From Closterium sp. NIES-65 (taxonomy: Eukaryota > Streptophyta > Zygnematophyceae > Desmidiales > Closteriaceae): a stretch of DNA of 64,000 bases. The notes beneath the pieces were generated by a model. It was not told the DNA's origin. It saw only the letters and a program-made list of their open reading frames with translations, and made no database searches. This document shows positions 11,301-22,000 of the stretch, in pieces; position 1 is the first letter of the stretch; each line of letters begins with the position of its first letter. The stretch covers positions 873,001-937,000 of the forward strand of contig CANXME010000511.1 in the NCBI GenBank assembly GCA_948144175.1, in the 5' to 3' direction. The position numbers and the translations under genes are program-made.

Positions 11301-13002
11301 TGCAATCAGGGTACTTGCTTGGCTGCCCACCACCCTCCTTGATCTCCACACCCTTCAGCTCCCCCTTCTTCACACACTCCACAAGTTGCTGCCTTCCTGC
11401 ATGCCCCATGCGTAGGTGCAGCAAATCTGCCGTCACCTGCTCCACGTCCCTCCAACGGCTGCTACAAGCGGCTTCCTCGGCTTCAACTCCATGTGCCCTC
11501 TCCACCTGAGGCACACAAACTGGAACAAGGTATAGGCCCTTCTCTAATTTGGCCTCCATCACCACAGCTCCACCCTTGCGAACCGTGCCACCTTCCATGG
11601 TGAAGGTGCATATGTATTCTTGCCTCGCAAGTTGAGAGCATGAGAGAAGGTTGGCTGCCAAATCAGGAACATGAAGCACACCCTTCACATTCAGCACCTC
11701 CCCCTCCTTCCCCATGACGGTGATGGTGCCGATGCCGATTGCTTGCAGCGTATCTCCGCTCCCCACAATCACATTTCTGGAGTAAGGTGGGAGGGAGTGA
11801 TAAGTGGTGAAGAGGTCGCGCCGAGGTACCATTCCACAGGTTGCTCCAGAGTCTAGAATGAGCTGATTGGGGTCAGCCAACGTACGACCAGCAAGCGCCG
11901 TCTCCTTCTCTAAGGATAAGAAGGAGAAGCCATCATCCGATACGTCCTCCTTTCCCTTCTTATCCTCGTTTGCCGCCGCTGCTGCCGCTTTCTCTTTGCT
12001 GCCCTTCTTGTTCCATGCTCCGTTCTTCATCCTCCTCTCCACCCACTCAGGCCTAGTGACAGGTGGAGCCTCTCCTGGGTACCCTTGAGGCTTCCACCCA
12101 TCTGGTCGACTCCAGCACTCCTTCCAAGAGTGCTTCCGGTTGCATCCAGGGACGAGGCACTTGTCGAGCTCCTTCTTCTTCCCCCCACCTCCGTGCCGCT
12201 GCTGGTATTTCTTGGAGGCAACCCTATCACCTGCCCCCATTCCCCCTTCAACTCCTCTACCAGCATTACGCTTGCGAGCCTCATCAGAAACCAACACCTC
12301 CCATATCCAGGCCCTTGTCCATTTCTGCTGCTCTAGGTGAAGGTATTGTAGTAGAGCCTCGTTTGCTTCTTGGTCCAGCCCCTGGAGTGCGGTGTAGATG
12401 ATCTCCTCATCTACTTCATAGTTCAGCTCCTCCAATGCCCTCACATACTCATCCACCCTCTGGAGGTACTGCACCATGGTCTCCCCATCGCCATAGTTGC
12501 GTTCCATGGTGTAGAACCGCTTCCTCCAGGTGAGTATGCTTAACAACCCTTTTTGCAAATGTCGATCTTGAACTCTCTTCCATGCTAGTGCAGCTGCTCC
12601 TTGCTTGCTCTTCAGGTCAATCAGCATCTTTAGGAGCTCTAGTTGGCCTTCCAAGGCCCAACACAGGTACTGGAACGCTTGCTTGTCCTTGCGGTCCCAT
12701 GCTTCTTATGCCTTAAAAAGCTCCTCTGTACTAAGCCATTGCCTTCCGGTTCGTGGTGCTGCTGGTCCACCTCCACTTCCCTCAGTTATGGATGAGCTAG
12801 AGGCTCCCCCAGACCCTTCTCCCACTTGGCTAGAGACTCCAGTAGATGCCTTTCCTTCATCAGCTTCAGGTCTTCGCTCCGATCCCTCCAAAACGCCTTC
12901 TAGGTCTTTGATACCTAGCCAAAGCGTAAACTGGAACCGCCATAGCGAAAAATCCGAGCCGGTGAACCTAGGAGGGCCATCTAATTTCTGGGCCATAACC
13001 AA
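8383..13002 (-). pseudogene. Copia gag-pol of element M, almost intact
   Basis: Gag begins MVMAQKLDGPPRFTGSDFSLW at 13002, about 70 bases after the primer binding site. A zinc knuckle (CLVPGCNRKHSWKEC) follows, then protease with LILDSGATCG. Next come the GAG-pre-integrase domain (HLRMGH) and the integrase core with HTDMCGP, RSDRGGEY and the QQNGAAER glutamate. Further on are a Q/P-rich linker, reverse transcriptase with YVDDILLM, and RNase H with STTESEYISL and ADILTKPLPF. The main open stretch exceeds 1400 codons. About one break keeps it from reading through, so it is scored as a recent fossil. Confidence 0.9.
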
Positions 13003-13071
13003 CCCTAGATCTGGAGATTCTTAAGCCAATTCGTAATATGATAATAGGAGGGAATGTCGCAGGCCTAACCA

Positions 13072-13083
13072 GCTCTGATACCA
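13072..13083 (-). promoter_or_regulatory. Primer binding site of element M
   Basis: TGGTATCAGAGC on the minus strand, one base inside the right-hand LTR copy. It is complementary to the 3' end of initiator-Met tRNA. Confidence 0.93.
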
Positions 13084-13084
13084 C

Positions 13085-13212
13085 TGATGGAAAGCGAGCG
13101 AATCTGGAGAGCGTACAAGAGATTAAGTCCGCCGACTTCGACGGAACATTGCGTGCAGCTCACGTAACCTTAAACTATGAGCAGCTACGCGTTAGAAAGG
13201 TCTTAATCTCTA
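13085..13212 (-). repeat. 5' LTR copy of element M (128 bp)
   Basis: Identical by eye to 7823-7950, the part of the LTR adjoining the primer binding site. The outer side abuts the 74-bp flank duplication. Confidence 0.9.
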
Positions 13213-13286
13213 GCAGTGCAAAGTCGGCGGCGTGCCAACGCTGTAGGTCGACGGCATGCCAGCGTAGCTCTCGCAGTACAACATTG
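13213..13286 (+). repeat. 74-bp flank duplication, right copy
   Basis: Second copy of 7751-7824. Only an A is shared at the junction with the LTR copy, so at most one base of microhomology is visible. Confidence 0.9.
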
Positions 13287-13463
13287 CACCAGCTTGGCAG
13301 GTGCCCGCAGATGATTGGCGTGCTGAGCCTTGTCACCTGCACAGCGCACACACCAAGTCAACCTGGCGCTGACGACTACATCTGATCAGCCACGTCGACC
13401 TCGGGATACCACCACCAAGGTCGGACTCGCCAACTTCGCCTGGGCGACCGTCACACTCCTCCG

Positions 13464-13703
13464 TGTCGTGAAACTAACACAATAGGTAGTTAGGAGAATA
13501 GTTCGGCCTAGGCTTAGTAGCCTAGGCCAAGGAGGATCGAGTTGGTTGTGCCAAGGGTGTCGAGAGAATTTCGGGAAGAATGTTGTGTTCACTATAGATT
13601 TGCAATCACATATATGCAAGTGAACAAAGGTGCACCACCTAACACATTTTGTAATAACTACACTAACTACAGCTACAGGCAGTTACAGATATAAACTCTG
13701 ACA
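13464..13703 (-). repeat. 3' LTR of element D
   Basis: 240 bp. Minus strand starts TGTCAGAGTTTATATC and ends CACGACA. It matches 14783-15022 except at about two sites. Confidence 0.9.
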
Positions 13704-14770
13704 CTCCCCCATAACTGCCTGCAGCAAGAGTTTGTGCAGAACACAACCTGCAGGGGTACACAAATAGCAGCAGCAGCAGGTAGGTAGGTAGGTAGTACAG
13801 CAGCAAAGGTACAGCAAGAATTCCTGCTATCTCCTCACCCTCCCCCTCCCCCTCCCCCCCACACTGCTGCAGAAGCAGCAGAGGGGGGAAGAGAGGAGAG
13901 GTGGAGGGACGGCTGCTGAATGGTCTCACACCCGCCACCCCAGTGCCACTCCCCCAGCTCCCCCACACCCTCACACCCTCCCCCCAGCGGCAACTGCAGC
14001 AGCGGGAAAGAAAGGAGGAGGAGGAGGGGAAGGGAAGTTGGTCTCACACCCGCCATCCCAATGCGACTCCCCCAGCTCCCCCACACCCTCACACCCTCTC
14101 CCCAGCGGCAGCTGCAGCAGTGGGAAAGAAAGGAGGAGGAAGGGAAGGGAAGCATACCACCCATCACCCCAACACCCGCCACCCCCATACCCTCCCCCCC
14201 ACGGCTGCAGGGAAACGAAGGAGGAGGGGGTGCGCGGGGAGAAAGCCGCAGAGCGGCTACTGATGGTTGGCGCGGGTAGGTCAGGGGCGGCTTCAGGGAG
14301 TGTAGGTGCGGGGTGAGATTGTGGCGGCTGCACCGAGTGCAGGAGCAAGGGCGACTGCTCCAAGGGCAGGCGCCGGGTGATGCAGGGGCGGCTGCAGCAA
14401 GTGCAGGCGCGAGTGAGACACCGCCACCGCCGAGTGCGCCAGGGGCGGGTACACGGCGGCTCAGGTAGGTAGGTAGGTAGTGCACCGTCGCACGCCACGG
14501 GGCGCACGACGGGCAGGGCACCGTCGCGTGCCATGGGGCGTACGACGGGCAGGGCACCGTCGTGTGCCACGGGGCACGCGACGGGCAGTTCAGGTAGGTA
14601 GGTAGTTTAGTTCCCCGTCGCACGCCACGGGGCGCACGACGGGCAGGGTAGATGTCACTCGCCATCCTAGGGCGGGACATTAATGAGAAATCGCCACGCG
14701 ACCTAGGCGCGCGACCGGCAAAGAACAGCAGCGGAAGCATACGGCGGGCCCACAGGCCAGGACGAAACTT

Positions 14771-14782
14771 GCTCTGATAGCA
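14771..14782 (-). promoter_or_regulatory. Primer binding site of element D
   Basis: TGCTATCAGAGC on the minus strand, directly after the 5' LTR. One base differs from the usual initiator-Met complement. Element E uses the same variant. Confidence 0.88.
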
Positions 14783-15022
14783 TGTCGTGAAACTAACACA
14801 ATAGGTAGTTAGGAGAATAGTTCGGCCTAGGCTTAGTAGCCTAGGCCAAGGAGGATCGAGTTGGTTGTGCCAAGGGTGTCGAGAGAATTTCGGGAAGAAT
14901 GTTGTGTTCACTATAGATTTGCAATCACATATATGCAAGTGAACAAAGGTGCACCACCTAACACAGTTTGTAATAACTACACTAACTATAGCTACAGGCA
15001 GTTACAGATATAAACTCTGACA
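14783..15022 (-). repeat. 5' LTR of element D
   Basis: 240 bp, partner of 13464-13703, followed by the target duplication CTCCG. Confidence 0.9.
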
Positions 15023-15610
15023 CTCCGCAGAATCTCGTCACCCAGGTAACCTGGTCGACCGGGCAACCACGTCGACCTGCTGCTGCCGTATGTGCCCGTC
15101 GACCTCCCAAGTCGACGACCACCTCCAAGTCGAACTCACCAGGTCGACCACACCTCTGGTCGACCAGCTCCAGGTCGACATCACTCCTGGTCGACTAGCT
15201 CCATGTCGACCGGCGCAATTGTCAGCCGATCAGCTCCAGGTCGGCGACCCGAAGTCGGCGTCACCAATTTGACGCCCTGCTACTCGACGCCCAACTACTC
15301 GGTGTCCTGAGTCGAGGTCGACGTCGGCCCCTCCGTCAACCACCAGGTCTGGTCGACCACCAGGTCAACATCACGCGTGGTCGACCACCACCAAGTCGAC
15401 CAGCAGGCCTGGTCGACCAACCACCAGGTCGACCAGCAATCCTGTCAGCCGATCACCCCAGTCGGCTGCCCCAAGTTGGCGTCACCAAGTCGACGCCCTC
15501 CGCAAATCAACTTCCCAAGTCGACCTCCCTAAATTCGGCGCCATCCTGATGTCAGCGCCTGTGCAGTTGTCCCCGTGCAGGTCGACCTCCTCGTCAACCA
15601 GCTCGCCCAC

Positions 15611-16435
15611 TGTTTTTGTCACAGTAGGCTCCAATATGCCTAAAACGAAAGATAGAGTGCACAGTCGGATTTCTGCACAGCGGCTTCAAACAATCATAGC
15701 GTTCTAGTCACAACATCAAATGACTTGATTCAAGGATCTGGAGCGTCTTATTCTCACCTACACTAGGCAATTTAGATCGCACGATTTGACCAAGTATTGA
15801 CGACACAGCGTCGGTTTGAACGAACGGCACTATGGCAGCAACATAGTCTTAGAACACAAGATAGGAAGAGTTAGGAAGAGTTACGAGTTGGGAATGACTC
15901 CCAGCTCCTACAAACCCCAAGAGCCGAGGTACAGTGATGTGGAACAGTGCCACACTGTCCCCAACCACGAAGGGTCTCGAAACTACCCTTCACTAGGGCC
16001 TACACCAAGTGAAATGTTACACTACACAAAGTAATGTAACTATCTTCAATATCTTGAGGTGCACCCTTTTGGCGAGCTTCGAAATCACTTGAGGCTTGAC
16101 ACCAAGGCTCGGGCTCTTCATCACAAGCTCATCCTTGAGTTCTTGATGGGTCTTCTGCACACACCTGCGACACGCCGAACGTTCGACACAGGACAAAATA
16201 GAAACCGCGCACGACAAAATAAAAACCGCGCGCGAGACACAAACGACCGCGTAACACGCGTCTAGCGATAACTCGCTATTGACTCGTCACACACACTCGA
16301 CATCATGACTCAACATTCACACACAATTATAAGCATGAAATATATATTATCCCATGCCCTCATACCATTCCATACACACACACATGCACGCACACGGACA
16401 ACAAGCCGAGTGCAGACCGTAGGGTTGCACCAACA
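15611..16435. mobile_element. Solo LTR L
   Basis: An 825-bp insertion in solo LTR C that starts TGTTTTTGTCACAG and ends GCACCAACA. It is flanked by the 5-bp duplication CCCAC (15606-15610 and 16436-16440). Homology of C to the LTR of element A stops and resumes at these points. TG...CA ends, a 5-bp duplication and no coding content indicate a solo LTR. Family and strand are unknown. Confidence 0.72.
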
Positions 16436-16534
16436 CCCACTGCTGCAGGTCGGCTGCTTCCCTCATACCCGACCATGAAGTCGGCTCCGCCCAAGCGAGG
16501 ACAGGGCCAACACACAACTCCCGTTGACAAAAAA

Positions 16535-18663
16535 AACATTTAAGAGAAGAAGCCAACAAGCTTTCTTCCAACTTTGCCGCTCGGTCTCGGATGCAATCAT
16601 AGCACGACTCGACCCGTTCTTTGAGGAGTACAACGCAGCAGAGAAGGCGTGGGCATACATGGAGAGAGTGTACCTTAGGAAAAGCGAAGCAAAAATGACA
16701 GCAGTGAGGACGAAACTCATTTTGCTGGCCATGGAACCTTCCGAGACGGTGGTGGACTACGAGGCCGTGCTAAAAGCTACAACGACAACTTGACGGCTAT
16801 GGGAGTGCCCGAATCGGAGAAGCAAATGCTGAGCTACATCATTGGCGGCCTACTGAAAACATGGGCAGCAGAGAAGAGGATGCTGGCCTGCCGACACCCG
16901 ACGGACATGACGGACTTAGTGGAGTCCCGTCAAGATGTGACGCTTGTACGTGCGGAGGAAGAGCGAAGGGAGGCGCTGCCGGACAACTTCAGCAACAAAA
17001 AACCTGCAATGTTGAATGCAACCGGGGCAAGAAAAGCATTCAGAGCTTGCTTCCACTGTGGGAAGAAAGGGCACAAGGCTGCCGAGTGCTACTCCAACCC
17101 AAGAAGCAAGAATTTCAGAGGTACAGCAACAGTTAGGCAATCTGCCAACGAGGGAACAAGCGGAGGAGGACAGCGGCCGTGAGGTGGATTTCCTGGCAAT
17201 TGCAATCATTGTGGGAAGCTTGGGCATAAGGCAATCGATTGCTATAGCAACCCGGCCAGCAAGAGCTTCAAGGGAGGGCAGCAGCAGCAGAAGAATCACG
17301 TACCTACAAATATCAACGCCACCGTAGCAAAAACCAGTGACAACGACATCATCCTCGGGGGAGCCCACAAGGCCAATGTTGCAAGAGCATCCGGCGCATG
17401 CCTGCTTGCAAAGGGCCTCAAAGGGAAGGAATGGTGCATGGATAGTGAAAGTACCCAACACATGACCAATCGGAAGGAGTGGCTGCAAAATTTCAGAGCA
17501 TCAACGATCCCGTACGTGCCGTTGGGAGATGAAGGGAAACTTTCTGAGAAAGGGAAAGGTGACCTAGTGTTGCAAAGTGTTTATGGTGAGGTGAAGCTTG
17601 ACAACGTGCTGCTGGTGGACAAGCTCACACTCAACCTCATAAGCCAATCGCATTTGGACAGCGGTGGATGCAAAACCTTCAGTGACAAGGGCTGCCTATG
17701 GGTGTTCGGTTCAGGCTGGAAGGTGATAGCGGAAGGATCGCGCAAGCAAGGGCTGTACGAGATGAAGCTGCATGAAAAACAGAGTGGGGAAAAGGTTACG
17801 TACCTGGCTGAACCGGAAGCGGGGAAGGTAGCACGAGAAGAGCTCCGCACCAAGCTGGAAAATGTGCCAGTCAAGGAGTTGCAGCAGCAGGCGCTTCCTA
17901 TGGCAGCACCGGTGAGCACGGTGGAAGTCAACCTGCTGCATCGGAGGATGGGGCACGCTGGTCACACTCGAATCAAGCTGCTGGTCAAGAAAAACATGGC
18001 AGCGGGAGTGAAGGTAGCTGAGGGTGGAGAGGAAAATTTGAAGTGCAGCACATGCATGGAAGCAAAGGCAACAAAGGCACCACATTTTAAGGATGGAGTC
18101 CGTGAGCCATACGAGACGTTGGCTACTGTGGCAGCCGACGTATGTGGACCGATGCGAGTGGCTTCACGACATGGCAGCAAGTATTTCGTTACCTTCACCG
18201 ATCTTGGCACACGACACACGTGGGTGACTGAAATTAAGAAGTCAGAAGTCTACACGAGCTTCCTTGATTGGAAGGCGGAAGCGGAAAGGCAAAGTGGCAA
18301 GAAGCTGAAAGTGTTGCGCACGAACAACGGGGGAGAATTCATTAACACCGAGTTCAACACGCACCTGAAGTCAAATGGCATTCGAAGGCAGCTCATGGTC
18401 CCATACACTCCTCAACACAATGGCATTGCGGAGCGGGTGAACCGATCACTGCTGGAGGGCGTGAGGAGCTTGGTCGCAGATAGCAACCTCCCCCTTCACT
18501 ACTGGGGAGATGCGCTAGGCATGGCATGTTGGCTGAAAAACCAGCTACCGACAAAAGGACTAGCGACGGACATTACCCCTTACGAGGCGTTCTACAAAAG
18601 GAAGTCGAATCTGGAGTTCTTACGTGATTGGGGCTACATGACGCAATACCGAGAGGCGCCCTA
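16535..18663 (+). pseudogene. Copia gag end, protease and integrase (element B)
   Basis: The rest of the coding region of B after solo LTR C. It contains a capsid-like gag segment (ARLDPFFEEYNAAEKAWAYM) and two CCHC zinc knuckles (CFHCGKKGHKAAEC and CNHCGKLGHKAIDC). A degenerate protease region (WCMDSESTQHMTN) and a GAG-pre-integrase segment (LLHRRMGHAG) follow, then an integrase core with AADVCGP, RTNNGGEF and PQHNGIAERVNRS. No RT or RNase H is found before the LTR. It is broken at several points. Confidence 0.85.
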
Positions 18664-19154
18664 GTGACTACTGACCTATGCATTAGCCCTATGGACGGTA
18701 GCGCAATGGTAAGAACGGTGGGAATTAGCGCCCTAAGGTGGGGAACCCACAGCTAGAACGGTGGGACGGAATCCTAAGGAACGAAGGAGGAAAACGTGAG
18801 GAAAGCAAAGAAAAACGGAATGCTAGAAGAATAGGGTTCGGGAAATGTCGAGAAGACATTTCCAAAGCCTAGAATGTCCAACCGCAACCAAACCATGTTC
18901 GGTACGAATGAGACAAGAGGGTTTCGGTTCCGGTGTCGGTTACCGAAATCGGTTACGCGTGCGACTCGGGCTGAAATGCGGATGACGCGTTACGCGAGGC
19001 GCACACCACATTTCGAAATACTTAAATGTCTTGGAAAACCAGAAATCATTTTGTGTACTTCTCTGTTTTGAGTGAAATCAGTCTTGTAAAACCAGAAATC
19101 TCTCCAAGCATCTACTATCTCCAACACTAGCCAGAGGCTATACCTAAACTAAGA
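18658..19154 (+). repeat. 3' LTR of element B
   Basis: Partner of 6614-7096, with differences scattered over its length that amount to several percent. It ends CTATACCTAAACTAAGA. Confidence 0.78.
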
Positions 19155-19261
19155 TCCGCCTCCTCCCTCCTCCTCTCACTCTCATCTGACTCATCCCCCT
19201 AACTGCCGCCAAACTCCCATTTCCCATTCGGCCATCACCCCCTCTCCCTTCAGCTGCACCT

Positions 19262-19401
19262 TGTCAGAATGTTATATTTCTCTAGTCTGTAGTGGGGTAC
19301 TCTTTAGTGAATACAGCCCTGCTAGAGTTTGATATATGTACTCAACTGCCTATTAGTGAAACCTCTCCTTCTCTGTTTCATTCCTCGTTCTATCTTTCAC
19401 A
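19262..19401 (+). repeat. 5' LTR of element I
   Basis: 140 bp, TGTCAGAATG to CTTTCACA. It contains TAGTGGGGTA, a core shared with LTRs of F, G, J and K. Confidence 0.88.
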
Positions 19402-19413
19402 TGGTATCAGATC
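19402..19413 (+). promoter_or_regulatory. Primer binding site of element I
   Basis: TGGTATCAGATC, the initiator-Met complement with a mismatch near its end. Confidence 0.85.
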
Positions 19414-20520
19414 AGGTCGACCCTCCTCGGTGGATGGGCCCACCTAAAGCTTCCGCTGCTATACTGCCTGTCGCGCGCCAGGGGCGCGCAACGTTTTCTG
19501 CCGGTCGCGCGCTCGTGGCGTGCGGCGTTTTTTCTTCCCGCCGCGCGCGCCCGTTGCGGCTCTGCCTTGCTCGTCGCACCGCCCTGCTGGTCGCGCGACG
19601 CCCTGCCCTGCGGTGCCCTAACCGTCGCGGCGCACTAGGGGACCCGCGCGCGCCCCCCTGCCATCCCGTCGCCCGTCGCGGCGCCTTAGGGGACCCGCGC
19701 GCGCCCCCCCTGCCATCCCGTCGCCCGTCGCGGCGCCCTGGGGGACCCGCACGCACCCCCCCTCCGCCATCCCGTCGCCCGTCGCGGCGCCCTGGGGGCC
19801 CGCGCGTCGCCCTCTCTCCCGTCGCCCGTCAAGGCGCCCTGGGGGCCTGCGCGTCGCCCTTCGCGGCGCCCCGGGGGCCCGCGGGCTGCCCCGCTTCTGC
19901 TCGCACGCCGCCCCAAGTGCTGCCCACGTTTCTGCCCCACGCCGCTTGCGTTTGGGGTGTGGGGGTGGCGGGTATGGGGGTGGCGGGTGTGTGAGGCGTC
20001 CCCTGCTCCTCCTCCTCCTCCGTCTCCCACTGCTGCAGCTGTCGCTGAGGGGGGTGGGTGTGTGGGAGCCGAAGGAGTGGTACTAGGGGGTTGACATGGG
20101 AGTGCAGCTAGGGGTGCAGCAAGGGGTGTGTGTTAGGGGGGTGGGACGGTTGGGGGAGGTTGGGCGGAGGTAGCCGTCGCATCGCCAGCAGCGCCAGTAG
20201 TCCGGAGGCTACAACCTCTGGTAGTCTAGCGAGCCTGTAGCGCCAGTCGCCCGTGGGTCAGTTGCTCCAGCCGCTCGGCGTAGCCGCGGAGCCAGTTACT
20301 CCTGTAGTCCGGAGGCTACAATCTCCGGTAGCCACTGAGCCAGCCGCTCCTGTTGCCCGTGTGTCTGCAGCTTCAGCCGTCGCCTCCCATCTCCTCTCCT
20401 CTCACAGTCACTCCTCCTCCTCACTTGCCCTCTGAGACTACCTCTAGCTTTAATTGTGCTTTTGAACTATTTTATGACTGCATGCTGTGCTGATTATACC
20501 CCACTTTGACTATGGGGGTG

Positions 20521-20660
20521 TGTCAGAATGTTATATTTCTCTAGTCTGCAGTAGGGTACTCTATAGAGAGTACAGCCCTGTTAGGGTTTGCTATATGTAC
20601 TCAACTACCTGCTAGTGAAACCTCTCCTTCTCTGTTTCATTCCTCGTTCTATCTTTCACA
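20521..20660 (+). repeat. 3' LTR of element I
   Basis: 140 bp, preceded by ATGGGGGTG and followed by the target duplication CACCT. Confidence 0.88.
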
Positions 20661-21617
20661 CACCTGTCGCCTAGAGAGCTGCACCTTTCTTCCATCGCCC
20701 ATCATTACCCTTCCTTCCATCCTTCTCCCCTCTTCCCATCCCTCTGGTCCCATCCCCAGCCAGCTGCACCTGTCGCCTCAAAAGTTGCACCTAGCTTCCG
20801 TCGCTCATCCCACCTTCCAACCGCCTCCTCCCTCCTCCACTCCCCCTCCCTCCTCGTCGCCCTCGCACCCTCCTCTCACTCACCACCCTGATACCCTCAC
20901 ACACACACACACTTCCTTCCTCTCCCTCCTCCCTCAACCCTTTCGCTGCCCCTTTCCTTCCTCACCATCATAACCGCTATTTGCCTCAACCACTCCAGGT
21001 GAGCTATGAAGGGACGGTTGAGATGAGCCGTCTTCTTCCATCATTCCCTCCTGTGTTGTGCCCCATCAATCGTCATTCCCCCCTGTGTTGTGCCCCATCA
21101 CTCATCATTCTCGTTCTGTGCTGTGCCCCATCACTCATCATTCCCCCCTGTGTTGTGCCCCATCACTCATCATTCCCCCTGTGTTGTGCCCCATCACTCA
21201 TCATTCCCACCTATGCTGTGCCCCATCACTCACCGTTCCCACCTATGCTGTGCCCCATCACTCATCATTTCCACCTATGTTGTGCCCCATCACTCATCAT
21301 TCTCACCTTGTGCCCCACCAATCATCCCTCACTCCTCCCGCTACCCTCTCCTTCCTCACCATCGTCACTGCTGTTCGTCTCAGCCACTCCTGTTGAGGTA
21401 TGAGATGAGGTATGTCTTTCCGCACCCCACTGTGCCCCCTCACAACCAACCAATCCATGTGAGATTTCAAGTGCCTCCAAGTAGTGTTTCGTTCCTCACC
21501 CCTCTCACCGCCTTCTCACTTATCTCTCACGCCCTCTTCTTTTTGCCACCTCTCTCCATTTCTCACCCCCCTTACTGCCCTCTCACTCATCTCTCACGCC
21601 CTCCTTGGTGTGCCTTC
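20661..21617 (+). repeat. Pyrimidine-rich host repeats
   Basis: Host DNA made of diverged repeats. CCAGCTGCACCTGTCGCCTC-like phrases recur at about 20685 and 20760, and a related phrase lies left of element B near 6485. A block with CTCACCATCATAACCGC and CCACTCCAGGTGAG at about 20960 recurs at about 21355 and again at about 33890, beyond element H. From about 21046 to 21330 there are some nine copies of a 30-35 bp unit around TGTGCCCCATCACTCATCATT. No gene is supported. Confidence 0.7.
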
Positions 21618-21990
21618 TGTGAGGATCTGGGATCGAGCTCAGAAAAGATGATTCAAATTGAATTGAATGATCACCTGGGTACAACACGAGGCTATATATA
21701 GGCTCGACACAAGGCCCCGTAACCAGGTGTTACGCGAAGGTTCCGCGGGTCGCGAAGCGTCCCGAACAGATCCTTACCGAATTCGGTAGAAGGCAATTCG
21801 GTGGCAACCAAAAAGCCAGAATTCAGTGCACGCAACCTAGCCCGGTGCTATAACTATAATAAAATATAGGAAAGCACCTAGCCTAGGAAATCAAGCAATT
21901 CATGCATGCATATGATTATCCTATGCTAGAAATAGCATGATAAAGTAGAGGCAAGCAAGCATAGCTGGCATAAGCCGTCGTACTCTCACA
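21618..21990 (-). repeat. 3' LTR of element H
   Basis: 373 bp with short inverted ends (TGTGAG...CTCACA), adjoining the purine tract GAGGGGGGACG on the minus strand at 21991-22001. Confidence 0.92.
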
Positions 21991-22000
21991 CGTCCCCCCC

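Larger units (their letters stand above)
7823..13212 (-). mobile_element. Copia element M
   Basis: A minus-strand Ty1/Copia element in solo LTR C. It has a 510-bp LTR on the left (7823-8332) and a purine tract beside it (8333-8343). The gag-pol region follows, then an exact initiator-Met primer binding site (13072-13083) and a 128-bp LTR copy on the right (13085-13212). The shared 128 bp are identical by eye, so the insertion is young. It is nearly whole, with about one break in the coding region. The flanks carry a 74-bp duplication, not the usual 5 bp. Confidence 0.9.
13464..15022 (-). mobile_element. Small non-autonomous LTR element D
   Basis: A 1559-bp element with two 240-bp LTRs and a 5-bp target duplication CTCCG (13459-13463 and 15023-15027). 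It has a primer binding site TGCTATCAGAGC (14771-14782) and a GGGGGAG purine tract (13704-13710). The internal 1.08 kb encodes no recognisable retrotransposon protein. It holds two tandem copies of a unit of about 119 bp (from about 13920) and GC-rich repeats. The LTRs differ at about 2 of 240 sites, so it is recent. It looks structurally whole for a TRIM/LARD-like element and must have been moved by an autonomous partner. Element E is a relative. Confidence 0.88.
7474..16529 (-). mobile_element. Solo LTR C, itself split by three insertions
   Basis: Read on the minus strand it begins TGTCAACGGGAG at 16529 and ends CTCCGCA at 7474. It is flanked by AAAAA at 7469-7473 and 16530-16534, a 5-bp target duplication within the gag of B. 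Without the nested elements about 1200 bp remain, close to the 1043-bp LTR of element A, with which it aligns at start, middle and end. No internal coding region of its own is present, so it is a solo LTR left by LTR-LTR recombination. It is rich in GTCGAC boxes. Confidence 0.8.
6614..19154 (+). mobile_element. Copia element B, host of a five-element nest
   Basis: A Ty1/Copia element bounded by related LTRs (about 6614-7096 and 18658-19154). It has an initiator-Met primer binding site at 7099, gag from 7200, and protease and integrase on the right. RT and RNase H are not seen, so it is a broken copy. Its gag is split by solo LTR C, flanked by AAAAA on both sides. Within C lie element M, element D and solo LTR L. 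The LTRs differ by several percent, which makes B one of the oldest elements here. No target duplication for B itself could be defined. Confidence 0.85.
19262..20660 (+). mobile_element. Small non-autonomous LTR element I
   Basis: A 1399-bp element with 140-bp LTRs and the target duplication CACCT (19257-19261 and 20661-20665). It has a primer binding site at 19402 and the purine tract ATGGGGGTG (20512-20520). The inside encodes no retrotransposon protein. It has a TGGGCCCACC box, GC-rich CGTCGCGGCGCC repeats and a G-rich module ending in CCCACTGCTGCAGCTG. The LTRs differ at about 12 of 140 sites, the highest ratio seen here. Purine tract and leader box match the F/G/J/K lineage, so it was probably mobilised by that lineage. 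Confidence 0.85.

Noticed and set aside
13835-14938. Open frame of 367 codons in element D (minus strand)
   Set aside because: It begins inside the LTR and crosses tandem repeats, with a repetitive, low-complexity product.
15611-16435. Treating solo LTR L as part of solo LTR C
   Set aside because: Homology to the LTR of A stops and resumes exactly at TG/CA ends flanked by CCCAC, which fits a separate insertion better.
19329-19994. Open frame of 221 codons in element I
   Set aside because: It starts in the LTR and runs through CGTCGCGGCGCC repeats, with no retrotransposon motif.
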